The notes: generated by a model not told the origin, from the sequence alone. Positions 37,183 to 46,479 are shown, counted from the stretch's first letter. The stretch: 64,000 bases of DNA from Planctomycetota bacterium (GCA_020853575.1 JADYYP010000023.1:1-64000); one strand, 5' to 3'. Translations and numbers: made by a program.

Positions 37183-37485
37183 ATGCTCGAATTCCTCGCA
37201 GGTCACAAGATCGAAGTGTTCACCGCGACCTGGTGTCCCGACTGCCGGCGCCTCGACCGTTTCCTGGCCGAGAGCCGCGTGCCGCACTCGCAGGTCGACA
37301 TCGACTCCGTCGCCGGTGCCGCGGACGAGCTGGAGAGCCAGACCGGCAAGCGCGGCGTGCCGTACCTGCGCATCGACGGCACGCGCTGGGTGCGCGGCTA
37401 CCACAAGGAGTTGCCCACGCGCTTCGATCCGAAGCTGTTCGTGGTCGAGCTCGAGGCCGCGATCGCCGACTTGCCCAAGCACTGA
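37183..37485 (+). CDS. Glutaredoxin-like thiol-disulfide protein
   Basis: The product is 100 aa with a thioredoxin fold: 'IEVFTATWCPDCRRLDRFL' carries the CPDC active site (C23 and C26), and 'KRGVPYLRIDG' provides the cis-Pro. It resembles the short mycoredoxin/NrdH-like group rather than classical CPYC glutaredoxins. It is cytoplasmic and likely reduces disulfides or mixed thiols. Co-transcription with mgtE is likely from the 5-nt gap. Its stop lies 7 nt from the convergent ackA stop. Confidence 0.88.
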   Translation: MLEFLAGHKIEVFTATWCPDCRRLDRFLAESRVPHSQVDIDSVAGAADELESQTGKRGVPYLRIDGTRWVRGYHKELPTRFDPKLFVVELEAAIADLPKH

Positions 37486-37492
37486 CGCGCGT

Positions 37493-38740
37493 TCACCAGC
37501 GCCGCGGCGCGTTCAGGATGCAGCGCACCGTGTCGCGCGCGATCAGGAGCTCCTCGTTGGTCGGGATGACCCACACGCCGACGCGCCCGCCGTCTTGGCT
37601 GATCCTGCCCTCGGCGCCCGACGCCAATCCGTCGTTGCGCGCGGGATCCAGCGCGATGCCGAAGAAGTCGAGCTCGGCGCAGATGCGCCGCCGGATCTCG
37701 GCCGAGTTCTCGCCGATGCCCCCGGTGAACACCAGTGCGTCGGCGCCGTTCATCTTGGCCAAGTAGGCTCCGATGTAGTGCTTGATGCGCGCGCAGAAGA
37801 CCTCGATCGCCAGGTGCGCGCGACGGTCTTGATGCTCGCTTTCCTCGCGCAAGAGCTCGCGCATGTCGCTGGTCAGGCCCGAGATGCCCAGCAACCCCGA
37901 CTGCTTGTTGAGCAAGGTGTCGATCTCGTCGAGCGACAGCCCTTCCTTGTGGTGCAGGAAGTCGAGCACCGAGGGATCGAGATCGCCCGAGCGCGTGCCC
38001 ATCACCAGTCCCTCCAGCGGTGTCAGGCCCATCGAAGTGTCGAACGACTCGCCGCGCCGGATGGCGCAGGCCGAACAGCCGTTGCCCAAGTGCAGCGAGA
38101 TGATGTTGGTGGTCTCGGGCGCGTGCTCGGTCAACTTGCGATAGCGGTGCGCGACGTAGCGGTGCGAGGTGCCGTGGAAGCCGTAGCGGCGCAGCCGATG
38201 GCGCACGTAGAACGAGTACGGCACGGCGTACAGATACGAGCTGTCCGGCATCGTCGAGTGGAAGGAGGTGTCGAACACCGCGACCTGCGGCAGCGCCGGA
38301 CCGAACAGCTCGCGCGCCGCGTAGATGCCCTTCAAGTTGGCCGGGTTGTGCAGCGGCGCCAGGTCGATGCAGTCCTCGATCTGATCCTCGACTTGCTCGT
38401 CGATCACCACCGAGTGCAGGAAGCGCTCGCCGCCGTGCACGATGCGGTGCCCGATGGCGTGCACGTCGGAGAGCGAATCGAGGCCCGGGATGGGCGCTTC
38501 CTTGCTCACCAGCCAGCGCAACACGTAGTCGAGCGCCGCGCGGTGGTCGCGCAAGGCGGCGGTGCGCCGCAGCGGGCGTTTGCCCTCGACCCACAGTCGG
38601 ATCAGGGCCTCGCTGCCGATGCGCTCGATCACGCCGCGCGCGAGCACTCGATCGGCGTCGAACTCGATGCGCTCGAGGTCGGTGTCGATCACCTGGAGCT
38701 TCAGGGACGAACTGCCGCAATTGAGGACCAAGACGTTCAC
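37493..38740 (-). CDS. ackA: Acetate kinase
   Basis: The product is 415 aa, slightly longer than the usual 400. Family signatures are intact: 'VLVLNCGSSSLKLQVID' at the N-terminus, 'GHRIVHGGERF', 'FDTSFHSTMP', 'RRYGFHGTSHRYVA', 'LGNGCSACAI', and 'VFTGGIGENSAEIR' with the catalytic/phosphate residues. It interconverts acetyl phosphate + ADP with acetate + ATP in fermentation or acetate uptake. No pta gene is adjacent. It is divergent from the serine hydrolase gene. Confidence 0.96.
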   Translation of the reverse strand: MNVLVLNCGSSSLKLQVIDTDLERIEFDADRVLARGVIERIGSEALIRLWVEGKRPLRRTAALRDHRAALDYVLRWLVSKEAPIPGLDSLSDVHAIGHRIVHGGERFLHSVVIDEQVEDQIEDCIDLAPLHNPANLKGIYAARELFGPALPQVAVFDTSFHSTMPDSSYLYAVPYSFYVRHRLRRYGFHGTSHRYVAHRYRKLTEHAPETTNIISLHLGNGCSACAIRRGESFDTSMGLTPLEGLVMGTRSGDLDPSVLDFLHHKEGLSLDEIDTLLNKQSGLLGISGLTSDMRELLREESEHQDRRAHLAIEVFCARIKHYIGAYLAKMNGADALVFTGGIGENSAEIRRRICAELDFFGIALDPARNDGLASGAEGRISQDGGRVGVWVIPTNEELLIARDTVRCILNAPRRW

Positions 38741-38857
38741 GCGTGCTGCGCTCTTCGTGCGAGAAGCGAGGGAGATCGGGGGGAAGCGCGCTGAGCTTGC
38801 CTCGCGGCGCGAGTGACTTCAAACGTCCGAGTCGGGCGCACTCTGCGCTCAACACCG

Positions 38858-38863
38858 TAGAGT
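38858..38863 (+). promoter_or_regulatory. Putative -10 box
   Basis: TAGAGT, 33 nt before the ATG at 38897. No clear -35. Confidence 0.25.
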
Positions 38864-38896
38864 GTCGCGCCCTTCGAACGCCTCGCGGAGCTCTCC

Positions 38897-40030
38897 ATGC
38901 ACCTCGCGATCCATCTCCTGCTGTGCTTCGTCGCCGCGCCCCAGCCCGTGTTGCGCGCGCAGGCTCCGTCCGAGCCCGCCGGCGCTCCGGCGCGCGAGAG
39001 CATCGACGCGCTGCTCGAGCCAGTGCGCAAGCAATTCGAGTTGCCCGCGCTGGCCGCCGCGGTGGTCGTCGGATCCAACGTGGTCGCGATCGGCGCGACG
39101 GGCGAGCGCGAGCGCGGTTCCGGCGTGGCTGTGACGGTCGACGACCTGTGGCATCTGGGCTCGTGCACCAAGGCGATGACGGCAACGCTCGCGGGACGGC
39201 TCGTCGAGCGCGGCCAGCTGAAGTGGAGCTCGACCGTCGGTGAGGTGTTCGCCGACCGCGCCGAACGCATCGACGAGGCATGGCGCGGCGCGACGCTCGA
39301 GATGTTGCTCCAGAACCGCGGCGGTGCGCCGGGAGCTCCGCCGCAGGACCTGTGGCGCGCGCTGTGGAAACGCACCGACGCGCCGCACGAAGCGCGCGCG
39401 TGGTTCGTCGGGGAGTTGCTGGCGCGCGCGCCGGAGGTGCCTCCCGGAAGCAAGTTCGTCTACTCCAATCAGGGCTACATGATCGCCGGCGCGATGCTCG
39501 AGCGCGCCGCGGGCAAGCCCTGGGAAGAGTTGATGCGGCTGGAGCTGTTCGCGCCGCTCGGCATGTCCAGCGCGGGCTTCGGCGCGCCGGGGTCGGTCGA
39601 CGCCATCGATCAGCCGCGCGGGCACACCGACAAGGTGATTCTGCCCGGACCCGGGGCCGACAACCCGGCGGCACTCGGTCCGGCGGGAACCGTGCACTGC
39701 TCGATCGGGGACTGGGCCAAGTTCGCCGCAGCGCACCTCGGCGGCGAGCGCGGCGTCGCTTCGCTCGTGCAGCCCGAGACCTTCGCGCGCCTGCACCGGC
39801 CGCCGCCGGGCGAGCGCTACGCGATGGGTTGGGGGCGCGAGCCGCGTCCGTGGGCCGGAGGTGACGTCCTCACGCACGCGGGCTCGAACACCATGTGGTA
39901 CAGCGTGGTGTGGATCGCTCCCGAGAAGGACTGCGCCTTCGTGGTCGTCACCAATTGCTACGGCGACAAGGCGCGCTCCGGCACCGATGCAGCGGTCGCT
40001 GCGTTGCTCGAGCGCCAGAAACTGCGCTGA
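38897..40030 (+). CDS. Exported serine hydrolase of the class C beta-lactamase family
   Basis: The product is 377 aa with a signal peptide ('HLAIHLLLCFVAAPQPVLRAQ'). The penicillin-binding fold motifs are present: S-x-x-K as Ser89-Cys-Thr-Lys92, Tyr189-Ser-Asn, and a 'THAGS' block at His327 in place of KTG. This arrangement is typical of EstB/D-aminopeptidase/beta-lactamase-class-C-like enzymes acting as periplasmic esterases or peptidases. True beta-lactam resistance cannot be inferred. Confidence 0.9.
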   Translation: MHLAIHLLLCFVAAPQPVLRAQAPSEPAGAPARESIDALLEPVRKQFELPALAAAVVVGSNVVAIGATGERERGSGVAVTVDDLWHLGSCTKAMTATLAGRLVERGQLKWSSTVGEVFADRAERIDEAWRGATLEMLLQNRGGAPGAPPQDLWRALWKRTDAPHEARAWFVGELLARAPEVPPGSKFVYSNQGYMIAGAMLERAAGKPWEELMRLELFAPLGMSSAGFGAPGSVDAIDQPRGHTDKVILPGPGADNPAALGPAGTVHCSIGDWAKFAAAHLGGERGVASLVQPETFARLHRPPPGERYAMGWGREPRPWAGGDVLTHAGSNTMWYSVVWIAPEKDCAFVVVTNCYGDKARSGTDAAVAALLERQKLR

Positions 40031-40182
40031 AGCGGCGCGGATGACGGACGCGACATGCGCCGCGAGTGCTGGGTGAGCACTGCGAACTCGCACTCGACGT
40101 ACTCCGCGGGCGTGGAGCGCTACGAACAACGAGCGCGCGTGCTGCCCTGCAGGAACGTGGCGCTGCCCGAGCCGGAGCGAGC

Positions 40183-40188
40183 GACAAT
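40183..40188 (+). promoter_or_regulatory. Putative -10 box before CBS gene
   Basis: GACAAT, 32 nt before the ATG at 40221, with AT content well above its surroundings. Confidence 0.3.
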
Positions 40189-40220
40189 CGCGCGGCCCGG
40201 TGTTCGGGCGGAGGAGTTCC

Positions 40221-40793
40221 ATGAAAGTCGAAGCGCTGATGACGAAGTCCGTGCGCACGTGCAGGCCCGAGGACAGCCTCGACAGCGCGGCGCGCATCAT
40301 GTGGGACTACGACTGCGGCTGCGTGCCAGTGCTCGACGCCACGGACAAGGTGATCGGAGTGATCACCGACCGCGACGTGTGCATGTCGGCGTGGAGCCAA
40401 GGCAAGCGGTTGTGTGAGATCCCGGTGGCGTCGGCGATGTCCTGGCGCGTGCTCACGATCCGGCCCAACGACACGGTCGAGCTGGCCGAGGAGGTGATGC
40501 GCGACAATCAAGTGCGGCGCCTGCCGGTGGTCGACGACGACAGCAAGCTGGTCGGCCTGTTGTCGATCGCGGACATCGCACGCGAAGCGCGGCGCGAGCT
40601 GTTCCTCGCCGATCGCGAAGTCGAGGGCATCGAGGTCGCGGCCACGCTCGCGGCGCTCAGCGCGGCGCCCGAGCGCAAGCTCACGGCCGAGTTGCAGATG
40701 ACCAGCGCGGTGATCGTCCCGCCCGAGCCCAAGCCCGCGGCGCCGAAGCCGGCGACCTCGCCCGCTCCGCGCATCAAGCTGAAACTCGATTGA
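40221..40793 (+). CDS. Two-CBS-domain protein with Pro/Lys tail
   Basis: The product is 190 aa, starting at the ATG at 40221 with GGAGGAG 5 nt upstream; the in-frame ATG at 40200 has no such site. Two CBS domains ('MTKSVRTCRPEDSLDSAARIMWDYDCGCVPV', 'MSWRVLTIRPNDTVELAEEVMRDNQVRRLPVV') precede a charged helix and a Pro/Lys-rich end. It is a paralogue of the protein at 31497-32111 and a likely adenine-nucleotide-binding regulator, partner unknown. Confidence 0.9.
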   Translation: MKVEALMTKSVRTCRPEDSLDSAARIMWDYDCGCVPVLDATDKVIGVITDRDVCMSAWSQGKRLCEIPVASAMSWRVLTIRPNDTVELAEEVMRDNQVRRLPVVDDDSKLVGLLSIADIAREARRELFLADREVEGIEVAATLAALSAAPERKLTAELQMTSAVIVPPEPKPAAPKPATSPAPRIKLKLD

Positions 40794-40842
40794 GCGCCGA
40801 TCCACTCTTGCATCCCGCGCTGCGAGCACGTTGGATGCGAGC

Positions 40843-41595
40843 ATGATCCACCGAGAGCAACATGCTTCCGTGACCGTGCTGCGTTTGGAGCACGGCAAGG
40901 TCCAGGCACTCGACGTCGAGCTGTGCAACGAGATCGGCGCGGCCTTCGAGGGCGTCGACGACTGGCGCGAGACCCGCGCGGTCGTGCTCACCGGCACCGG
41001 CTCGAGCTTCTCGGCCGGTGTCGATCTGTACCGAGTGCTCGAAGGCGGCGCGGCCTACGTCGACCAGTTCCTGCCGGCGCTCGACCGCGCGTGCGCCGCG
41101 ATCTTCCGCTGCCCCAAGCCGGTGGTGGGCGCGCTCAATGGTCACGCGATCGCTGGCGGGATGATCTTGGCCTGCGCCTGCGACGTGCGCGTGATGGCCA
41201 ACGGCAAGGGGCGCATGGGCGTCACCGAGCTCTCGGTCGGCGTGCCGTTTCCGTGGCTCGCGCTCGAGATCCTGCGGCTCTCGACACCGGTCGAGCACCT
41301 CCAGGAGCTGTTGTATCTCGGACAGACCTACACGCCGGCCGAGTCGCTCGCGCGCGGCTTGGTGGACGAGGTCGTCGAGGCCGACAAGCTCGCGGCGCGC
41401 GCGCTCGAGCTCGCGGACCGTTTGGCGAGGATCCCGCAGCCCGCGTTCGCGTTGCCCAAGCGCCAGCTCCGGCAGCACAGCCTGGAGCAGTGGAAGTTGC
41501 AGTCGGCGCACGAGCACATGGTGCGCCTGGCGTGGCACGACCCCGAGACGCTCGCCGCGATCAAGCGCTTCCTCGACGCGACCTTGAAGAAGTAG
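40843..41595 (+). CDS. Enoyl-CoA hydratase/isomerase family protein
   Basis: The product is 250 aa from the ATG at 40843; a TTG 12 nt upstream is the alternative. Crotonase-fold marks: 'VVLTGTGSSFSAGVDLYRVL' (oxyanion hole 1), 'KPVVGALNGHAIAGGMILACACDVRVMA' (oxyanion hole 2), and 'MGVTELSVGVPFP' with one candidate catalytic Glu. It probably hydrates or isomerises an acyl-CoA; the second catalytic Glu of true hydratases is not obvious, so an isomerase-type role is possible. No other beta-oxidation gene is nearby. Confidence 0.9.
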   Translation: MIHREQHASVTVLRLEHGKVQALDVELCNEIGAAFEGVDDWRETRAVVLTGTGSSFSAGVDLYRVLEGGAAYVDQFLPALDRACAAIFRCPKPVVGALNGHAIAGGMILACACDVRVMANGKGRMGVTELSVGVPFPWLALEILRLSTPVEHLQELLYLGQTYTPAESLARGLVDEVVEADKLAARALELADRLARIPQPAFALPKRQLRQHSLEQWKLQSAHEHMVRLAWHDPETLAAIKRFLDATLKK

Positions 41596-41761
41596 ATGGT
41601 GCGCAACGTCCACGGCGTGTCCGGCGACGGCGCGGGTCACGCGCCGCGCGCGCGCGAGGCGCTGCACTCGCAGTTCGTGGCCTCGCCGCTCGAGCGCGAC
41701 ACGCGGCGCGCCCCAGCTTTCCGAGCGCGGCGCGACGAGCTCCCGCGGAGCGCGTGAGCGC

Positions 41762-42985
41762 ATGCAGCCGCGGACGAAGTCCGGAGGGGCGGGCTGGGCG
41801 CTGGCGCTCTTGACCGTCGTGTACGCCTTCAACTTCGCCGACCGGCAGTTGCTGTCGATCGCGCTCGACGACATCAAGCGCGATCTCGAGGTCAGCGACG
41901 CGCAGATGGGCTGGCTCACCGGAACGGCGTTCGCGCTGTTCTACACCTGCGCGGGCATCGGCATCGCGCGCGTGGCGGACCGCGGGCGGCGCTGGACCGT
42001 GCTCGGCGTGGGGCTCGCGCTGTGGAGCGCGTTGACGTCGCTTTCGGGGCTGGCGCGCTCGTTCACGGACCTGGCGCTGATGCGCGTCGGAGTCGGCGTC
42101 GGTGAGGCGGCCTGCACGCCGCCGGCGCACTCGCTGCTCTCGGACCTGTACGCACCCGCGAAGCGCGCCACGGCGATCGCGGTCTACTCCACCGGGATCT
42201 ACCTGGGGATCTTCCTGGCCTACGACGTCGGCGGCTGGGTGTGCGAGCAATGGAGTTGGCGCACCGCGCTGGTGGTCTTCGGACTGCCGGGACTGCCGCT
42301 CGCCGCACTCGCCGGATTCGCGATGCGCGAGCCCCGCCGCGAGAGCGTGGCCGTGGCGTCGCGCGCTTCGACCTGGGCCGATCTGCGCGCGCTCGTGACC
42401 CAGGCGACCTTCGTGCATCTCGCGCTGGGCGCGGGGATCAAGTCGATCGCGGGCTACGCGCTCTCGACGTGGATGCCGACCTTCTACGGTCGTGTCCACG
42501 GCTTCGGCCCGCTCGAGGCGGGTGCTTGGCTCGGGCCGATCCTCGGCCTGGGAGGCGCGCTGGGTACGTTCGGCGGCGGATGGTTGGCCGATCGGCTCGG
42601 CCGCGGCGCGCAGCGCCGACGCATGCAGTGCGCGGGAGGCGCGACACTGGTCGCGCTGCCGTTCCTGTACGCCTCGTTGTTCGTCGAGAGCTCGAGCGCG
42701 TCGCTCGCGCTGTACGCCGTTGCCACCGTGCTGGGCGCGATGTACCTGGGGCCGGTGTTCGCGCTCACGCTGAACATGGTGCGACCCGATCAGCGCGCGC
42801 TGGCCTCGGCCACGCTGCTGTTCCTGATCAACGTCATCGGCCTGGGACTGGGTCCCTGGCTCGTCGGCGTGCTCAACGACGCGCTGGCGGCACAGTTCGG
42901 AGCACAGGCTGTGCGCTGGTCGCTGGCGCTGATCGCCGTGACCTACGCCTGGGGCGCCGCGCACATGCTGCGCGCCGCGGAGTAG
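41762..42985 (+). CDS. MFS transporter (Spinster-like)
   Basis: The product is 407 aa with about 12 membrane helices. 'YAFNFADRQLLSIALDDIKRDLEVSDAQMGWLTG' at the N-terminus, the loop 'RVADRGRRW', and 'RVGVGVGEAACTPPAHSLLSDLY' match the Spinster/sugar-phosphate branch of the major facilitator superfamily. The second half repeats the pattern ('GGWLADRLGRGAQRRR'). It is probably a proton- or substrate-driven exporter or importer of a small metabolite; the substrate is unknown. It stands alone in the operon sense, 166 nt after the hydratase. Confidence 0.92.
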   Translation: MQPRTKSGGAGWALALLTVVYAFNFADRQLLSIALDDIKRDLEVSDAQMGWLTGTAFALFYTCAGIGIARVADRGRRWTVLGVGLALWSALTSLSGLARSFTDLALMRVGVGVGEAACTPPAHSLLSDLYAPAKRATAIAVYSTGIYLGIFLAYDVGGWVCEQWSWRTALVVFGLPGLPLAALAGFAMREPRRESVAVASRASTWADLRALVTQATFVHLALGAGIKSIAGYALSTWMPTFYGRVHGFGPLEAGAWLGPILGLGGALGTFGGGWLADRLGRGAQRRRMQCAGGATLVALPFLYASLFVESSSASLALYAVATVLGAMYLGPVFALTLNMVRPDQRALASATLLFLINVIGLGLGPWLVGVLNDALAAQFGAQAVRWSLALIAVTYAWGAAHMLRAAE

Positions 42986-42987
42986 GA

Positions 42988-43254
42988 CTACACCACGAAA
43001 CGCACGTCGGGGTGCTGCGCGATGCGCGCGAACAGCTCGAGGCGGTGCGCCTCGTCGCGCACGGTCACGTCGAGCTGCAGCGTGCGGTACTTCCCGGAAG
43101 AGCTCTGCGCGGAGAGCGTCAGCGTGTGCTCGGCGACGCCGACCAGCTCGACCAGCGCCGCGCGCACGAGCAACTCGTCCCGGCCGATCACGCGGTAGGT
43201 CCAGGTGCAGGGGTACTCGATCGTCGGGCGGCGACCTTCCAGCGGATTTCCCAC
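42988..43254 (-). CDS. DUF493 (YbeD-like) small protein
   Basis: The product is 88 aa with a GTG start. It has the ferredoxin-like alpha/beta composition of the DUF493/YbeD family: 'YRVIGRDELLVRAALVELVG', 'SGKYRTLQLDVTVRDEAHRLELFARIAQHPDVRFVV', ending in the characteristic 'V..VL'-type strand. The function is unknown, although E. coli YbeD is fold-related to regulatory ACT-like domains. Its stop lies 2 nt from the convergent MFS stop. Confidence 0.85.
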   Translation of the reverse strand: MGNPLEGRRPTIEYPCTWTYRVIGRDELLVRAALVELVGVAEHTLTLSAQSSSGKYRTLQLDVTVRDEAHRLELFARIAQHPDVRFVV

Positions 43255-43322
43255 GTGTGAACTCTCCAGCTCTCGATCCTACCCGAACCCACGCTCCGAT
43301 CGCCGATAGGGACGCTCGTCCC

Positions 43323-43820
43323 ATGGTCGGCCGAATCCTGTGTTGGTCGGGCGGCGCCGCGCTCGCCCTGGTCGGTGGCTGCGTCGCGTTCCGGGCGTTG
43401 GCCAGCGACGAGACCCAGATCCGCTGGATGATCGAGGACATCGTCGAGGGCTTCAATTCCGCCGAACTGCGCCCGGTGATGAACGGACTGTCGCCCGAGT
43501 TCATCGACCGCACCACCGGCGTGCGCCGCGCGGACCTGCGCGAGGCGCTGATCTACACCTTCTTCCAGGACGTCGATCCGAGCACCAAGGAGTTCCTGTA
43601 CCGCGCCGAGCTCGACACCGACGCGCTGGCGATCGAGTTGCGCGAAGACCAGGTCAGCGCCGACGTCGATGCGCACGTGACGTTCTTCGTCAAGCGCCTG
43701 GGTCGCGAAGAGCTCTTCTGGGACGCGCGCATCCAGGGCGAGGTGCGCGAGTTCGACGGCGCCTGGGAGTGGACTGCGACGACCAACGTCAACCACTCCG
43801 AGCGCCGTCGCGTGCGCTGA
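43323..43820 (+). CDS. Lipoprotein with SnoaL/NTF2-like character
   Basis: The product is 165 aa from the ATG at 43323. The N-terminus 'ILCWSGGAALALVGGC' is a lipoprotein signal with lipobox LVGGC. An upstream GTG (43257) would add 22 hydrophilic residues and spoil the signal. The rest ('IRWMIEDIVEGFNSAELRPVMNGLSPEFIDRTTG', then beta strands) suggests an NTF2/SnoaL-like cone, but this is inference. It lies directly before the lipase-like gene in the same direction. Confidence 0.75.
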   Translation: MVGRILCWSGGAALALVGGCVAFRALASDETQIRWMIEDIVEGFNSAELRPVMNGLSPEFIDRTTGVRRADLREALIYTFFQDVDPSTKEFLYRAELDTDALAIELREDQVSADVDAHVTFFVKRLGREELFWDARIQGEVREFDGAWEWTATTNVNHSERRRVR

Positions 43821-43839
43821 CGCGCGCCGCCGGCGTTGC

Positions 43840-43845
43840 TAGGAT
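43840..43845 (+). promoter_or_regulatory. Putative -10 box before lipase-like gene
   Basis: TAGGAT lies 30 nt before the ATG at 43876; GAGGAGGGAG just ahead of the ATG provides the ribosome site. Confidence 0.35.
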
Positions 43846-43875
43846 CCGCGCGCTCCAGCGAGGAGGGAGCGCGCG

Positions 43876-45420
43876 ATGGCCGATCGAGTGGTGGTGTTCG
43901 TTCACGGCTGGTCGGTCTACAAGACCGACACCTACGGTCGTTTGCCCGAGCGTTTGGCGGCCGAGGGCGCGGCGCGCGGCCTGGGGCTGGAGATCGAGCA
44001 CGTCTATCTGGCGAAGTACGTCAGCTTCCGCGACGAGGTGCGCGTCGAGGACATCTCGCGCGCCCTGGAGTCGGCGCTGCGCAACGAGGCTCCGATCGCC
44101 CAAGCGCTCGCGGCCGGCAAACGCCTGGTGATCGTGACGCACTCCACCGGCGGACCGGTGGTGCGCGACTGGTGGTGGCGGCACTACGGCGCGAAGAAGC
44201 TCGACTGCCCGATGAGCCACTTGATCATGCTCGCGCCGGCCAACTTCGGTTCGTCGCTGGCGCAGCTCGGCAAGAGCGTGCTCAGCCGCGTGATGAAGCG
44301 CTTCGAGCACGTCGAGCCCGGCAGCGGCACGCTCGATTGGCTCGAGCTCGGCTCGCCCGACGCCTGGAAGCTCAACGAGGACTGGATCTACTCCACCCCG
44401 AGCTGGAAGCTCGCCCAGCCGGTGTTCCAGTTCGTGCTCACCGGTCAGTCGATCGACCGCAGCGTGTACGACCACGTCAACAGCTACACGGACGAGGTCG
44501 GCTCCGACGGTGTCGTGCGCGTGCCTTCGGCCAACCTCAACTCGACCTACGTCGAGCTCACGCAGGCCTGGGATCGCGCCACCGAGAAGGGCCCCGAGCT
44601 GGTGGTCAGCGCCAAGCGCAACGCGCCGCGCACGGCGTTCGCGGTGCTGCCCGGGTTGTCGCACTCCGGCGACAAGATGGGCATCTTGCGCAGCGTCAAG
44701 AAGAGCGGCGCGCACGCGACGGTCGACGCGGTGCTCGAGTGCCTCGCGGTCGACGACGCGGCCGGCTACGAGGCCTTGTGCACGAAGTTCGAGGACCTGA
44801 CCGCCAAGACGCAAGCCGCAGAGCGTCTCGAGCTGCAGGACGGACTGTTCTTCACCACGCGCGAATTCGTCCACGACGTGACGACGCAGCTCGTCGTGCG
44901 CTTGCGCGACAGCGCGGGCTACTCGTTGGGCGACTTCGATTTCCTGCTGACCGCCTGCGATCCCGAGCACGAAAATCCGCGCTTGCGCATCCCCAGCCCC
45001 GACCTCTTGCCCGGTGGGTTCTTCATCGACCGCCAGCGCAACAGCCGCTCGAAGAGCACGCTGACCTATTACCTCAACTACGACGTGATGGCCGGCTGCC
45101 CCGCGATCGAGAACGAGGGCGAGCGCGTGCGCGCCGCGCAGCCCGGAGCCGCATCGCTGGGCCTGCGCGTCGTTCCGCGTCCGCAACCCGACCCCAAGGA
45201 CAAGAAGAGCAAGCTGCTCGTGCACTACGCCACGGCCGAGCTCGCCGCCAGCTCCAAGGTGCTGCGCGAGTTCGTCAAGCCCAACCAGACCTTGATGCTC
45301 GACATCGTGATGAAACGCGTCGTGCGCCAAGGCGTGCTCAAGCTCACGCGCGGCGAGCGCGGCCGCGACTTCAAGAACGAGGACTTCCGCGAGCAGGAGG
45401 CCGGTCCGTCGCTCGATTGA
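43876..45420 (+). CDS. Alpha/beta-hydrolase lipase/phospholipase-like protein
   Basis: The product is 514 aa with no signal peptide. The hydrolase half (about 1-270) opens 'VVVFVHGWSVYKTDTYG' (oxyanion HG), and has a nucleophile elbow THSTGG and 'MLAPANFGSSLA', as in LCAT/Tle-type lipases and esterases. The 'LPGLSHSG' histidine near residue 260 may complete the triad. The C-terminal about 240 residues (beta-rich, 'QLVVRLRDSAGYSLGDFDFLLTA') are not recognised. Related two-domain lipases include type VI effectors, but no secretion genes are near, so an intracellular or otherwise exported esterase remains possible. Confidence 0.85.
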   Translation: MADRVVVFVHGWSVYKTDTYGRLPERLAAEGAARGLGLEIEHVYLAKYVSFRDEVRVEDISRALESALRNEAPIAQALAAGKRLVIVTHSTGGPVVRDWWWRHYGAKKLDCPMSHLIMLAPANFGSSLAQLGKSVLSRVMKRFEHVEPGSGTLDWLELGSPDAWKLNEDWIYSTPSWKLAQPVFQFVLTGQSIDRSVYDHVNSYTDEVGSDGVVRVPSANLNSTYVELTQAWDRATEKGPELVVSAKRNAPRTAFAVLPGLSHSGDKMGILRSVKKSGAHATVDAVLECLAVDDAAGYEALCTKFEDLTAKTQAAERLELQDGLFFTTREFVHDVTTQLVVRLRDSAGYSLGDFDFLLTACDPEHENPRLRIPSPDLLPGGFFIDRQRNSRSKSTLTYYLNYDVMAGCPAIENEGERVRAAQPGAASLGLRVVPRPQPDPKDKKSKLLVHYATAELAASSKVLREFVKPNQTLMLDIVMKRVVRQGVLKLTRGERGRDFKNEDFREQEAGPSLD

Positions 45421-45438
45421 GCGCGGATGCGACGCGCC

Positions 45439-46479
45439 TCAGCGACCGCGCGTGAGGGCTTGGAAGCGCTTGTCCTCGGCGAGGGACGCGAAGGCCTTGT
45501 CCCTGCGCGCGATGTCGCGCAGACGCCCGTCGGCCGCCAGCGCCTCGTCGAGCAAGCGCACGGCGTCGGTCGCGTTCTGTTCCAGCGCTTGCGCACGCGC
45601 CAGCGAGTAGGCCAGCTCCGGCCGCGCCGACGAGCGCATCTGACAGGCGATCTCGTAGCCCTTCTGCAGGTGCGGCAGCGCCTCCTTGGGGTGTCCGTCT
45701 TGCAGCGCCATCGCACCCAGTGCGTGCTCGCTGAGCATCCAGGCGAAGCGTTGCTCGGGACTGGGCGTGCGCAGCTTCTCGAAGCCCGCGAGCGCCTTGC
45801 CATGGGCGCTCGTGACCTCGCTCGAGCTCGATTGCGTCAGCAGCGCGAGCTCACCGGCGACGAAATCGAGGTGCACCTGGTCGACACGCCGCGCCAGCTC
45901 GGATTCCAGTCCGCGCTTCCAGCTCGGCCAGGCGAGCAAGGCCGCGTGCATCGCGTCGCGGGCCTCGCGCGGCAGGGCCTTGGGCTCGCCGTAGCGCACG
46001 AAGGCGACGCGGAACGAGTCGAGCACCTTGGTGAATTCGCTGCGCGAGAAGCGCGCGGTCTTGGCGTCCGCCAGGGTCACCACGCGCACGTCGAACGCGA
46101 AGCCGGCCGCGACCACGAAGCCCTCGAGCATGAAGGTGCTCGCCGTGGCCGACATCGGGGCCTCGACCTCGCGGCAGGCGAACACGCCGTGCGCGAAAGC
46201 GTCGCCGTCGTTGCCCGACAGCTCGCTGCGCCATTGAGTGCTCGACTTCGCCGGCTGATTGCGATGGAAGGTGACGTCGAGCGACGTTCCCGCTGGGTCG
46301 ATGCGTCCGGCGAGCACGACAGCTCCCGGCAGGCGTTGCTCGAGCTGCGCTGCGAGTGCCTGGTCCGCGCGAAAGCCGCCGGCTTCGAGCGAGATCTGCA
46401 ACACGGTCTGCGGGATCGGGGCCGAGACCTCGGAACGCGGTGCGAGCGCGGCGAGACCCGCGAGGAGGAGGGCGTGCAT
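45439..46479 (-). CDS. Exported protein with TPR-like C-terminus (paralogue A)
   Basis: The product is 346 aa from the ATG at 46479, where a signal peptide starts ('HALLLAGLAALAPRSEVSA'). The N-terminal half is beta-rich with 'AFDVRVVTLADAKTARFSRSEFTKVLDSFRVAFVRYG'. The C-terminal half is helical with TPR-like turns ('KEALPHLQKGYEIACQMRS'), ending in a 'FASLAEDKRFQAL' motif typical of tails of planctomycete TPR proteins. It is a tandem paralogue of the next gene and shares its layout. Function unknown. Confidence 0.82.
   Translation of the reverse strand: MHALLLAGLAALAPRSEVSAPIPQTVLQISLEAGGFRADQALAAQLEQRLPGAVVLAGRIDPAGTSLDVTFHRNQPAKSSTQWRSELSGNDGDAFAHGVFACREVEAPMSATASTFMLEGFVVAAGFAFDVRVVTLADAKTARFSRSEFTKVLDSFRVAFVRYGEPKALPREARDAMHAALLAWPSWKRGLESELARRVDQVHLDFVAGELALLTQSSSSEVTSAHGKALAGFEKLRTPSPEQRFAWMLSEHALGAMALQDGHPKEALPHLQKGYEIACQMRSSARPELAYSLARAQALEQNATDAVRLLDEALAADGRLRDIARRDKAFASLAEDKRFQALTRGR

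Noticed and set aside
38897..40030. Antibiotic-resistance beta-lactamase
   Set aside because: The motifs fit the wide serine-hydrolase family with HAG in place of KTG; resistance cannot be claimed.
43876..45420. Type VI secretion lipase effector
   Set aside because: The hydrolase fold is similar, but no VgrG, PAAR, Hcp or immunity gene is near, so the claim is unsupported.
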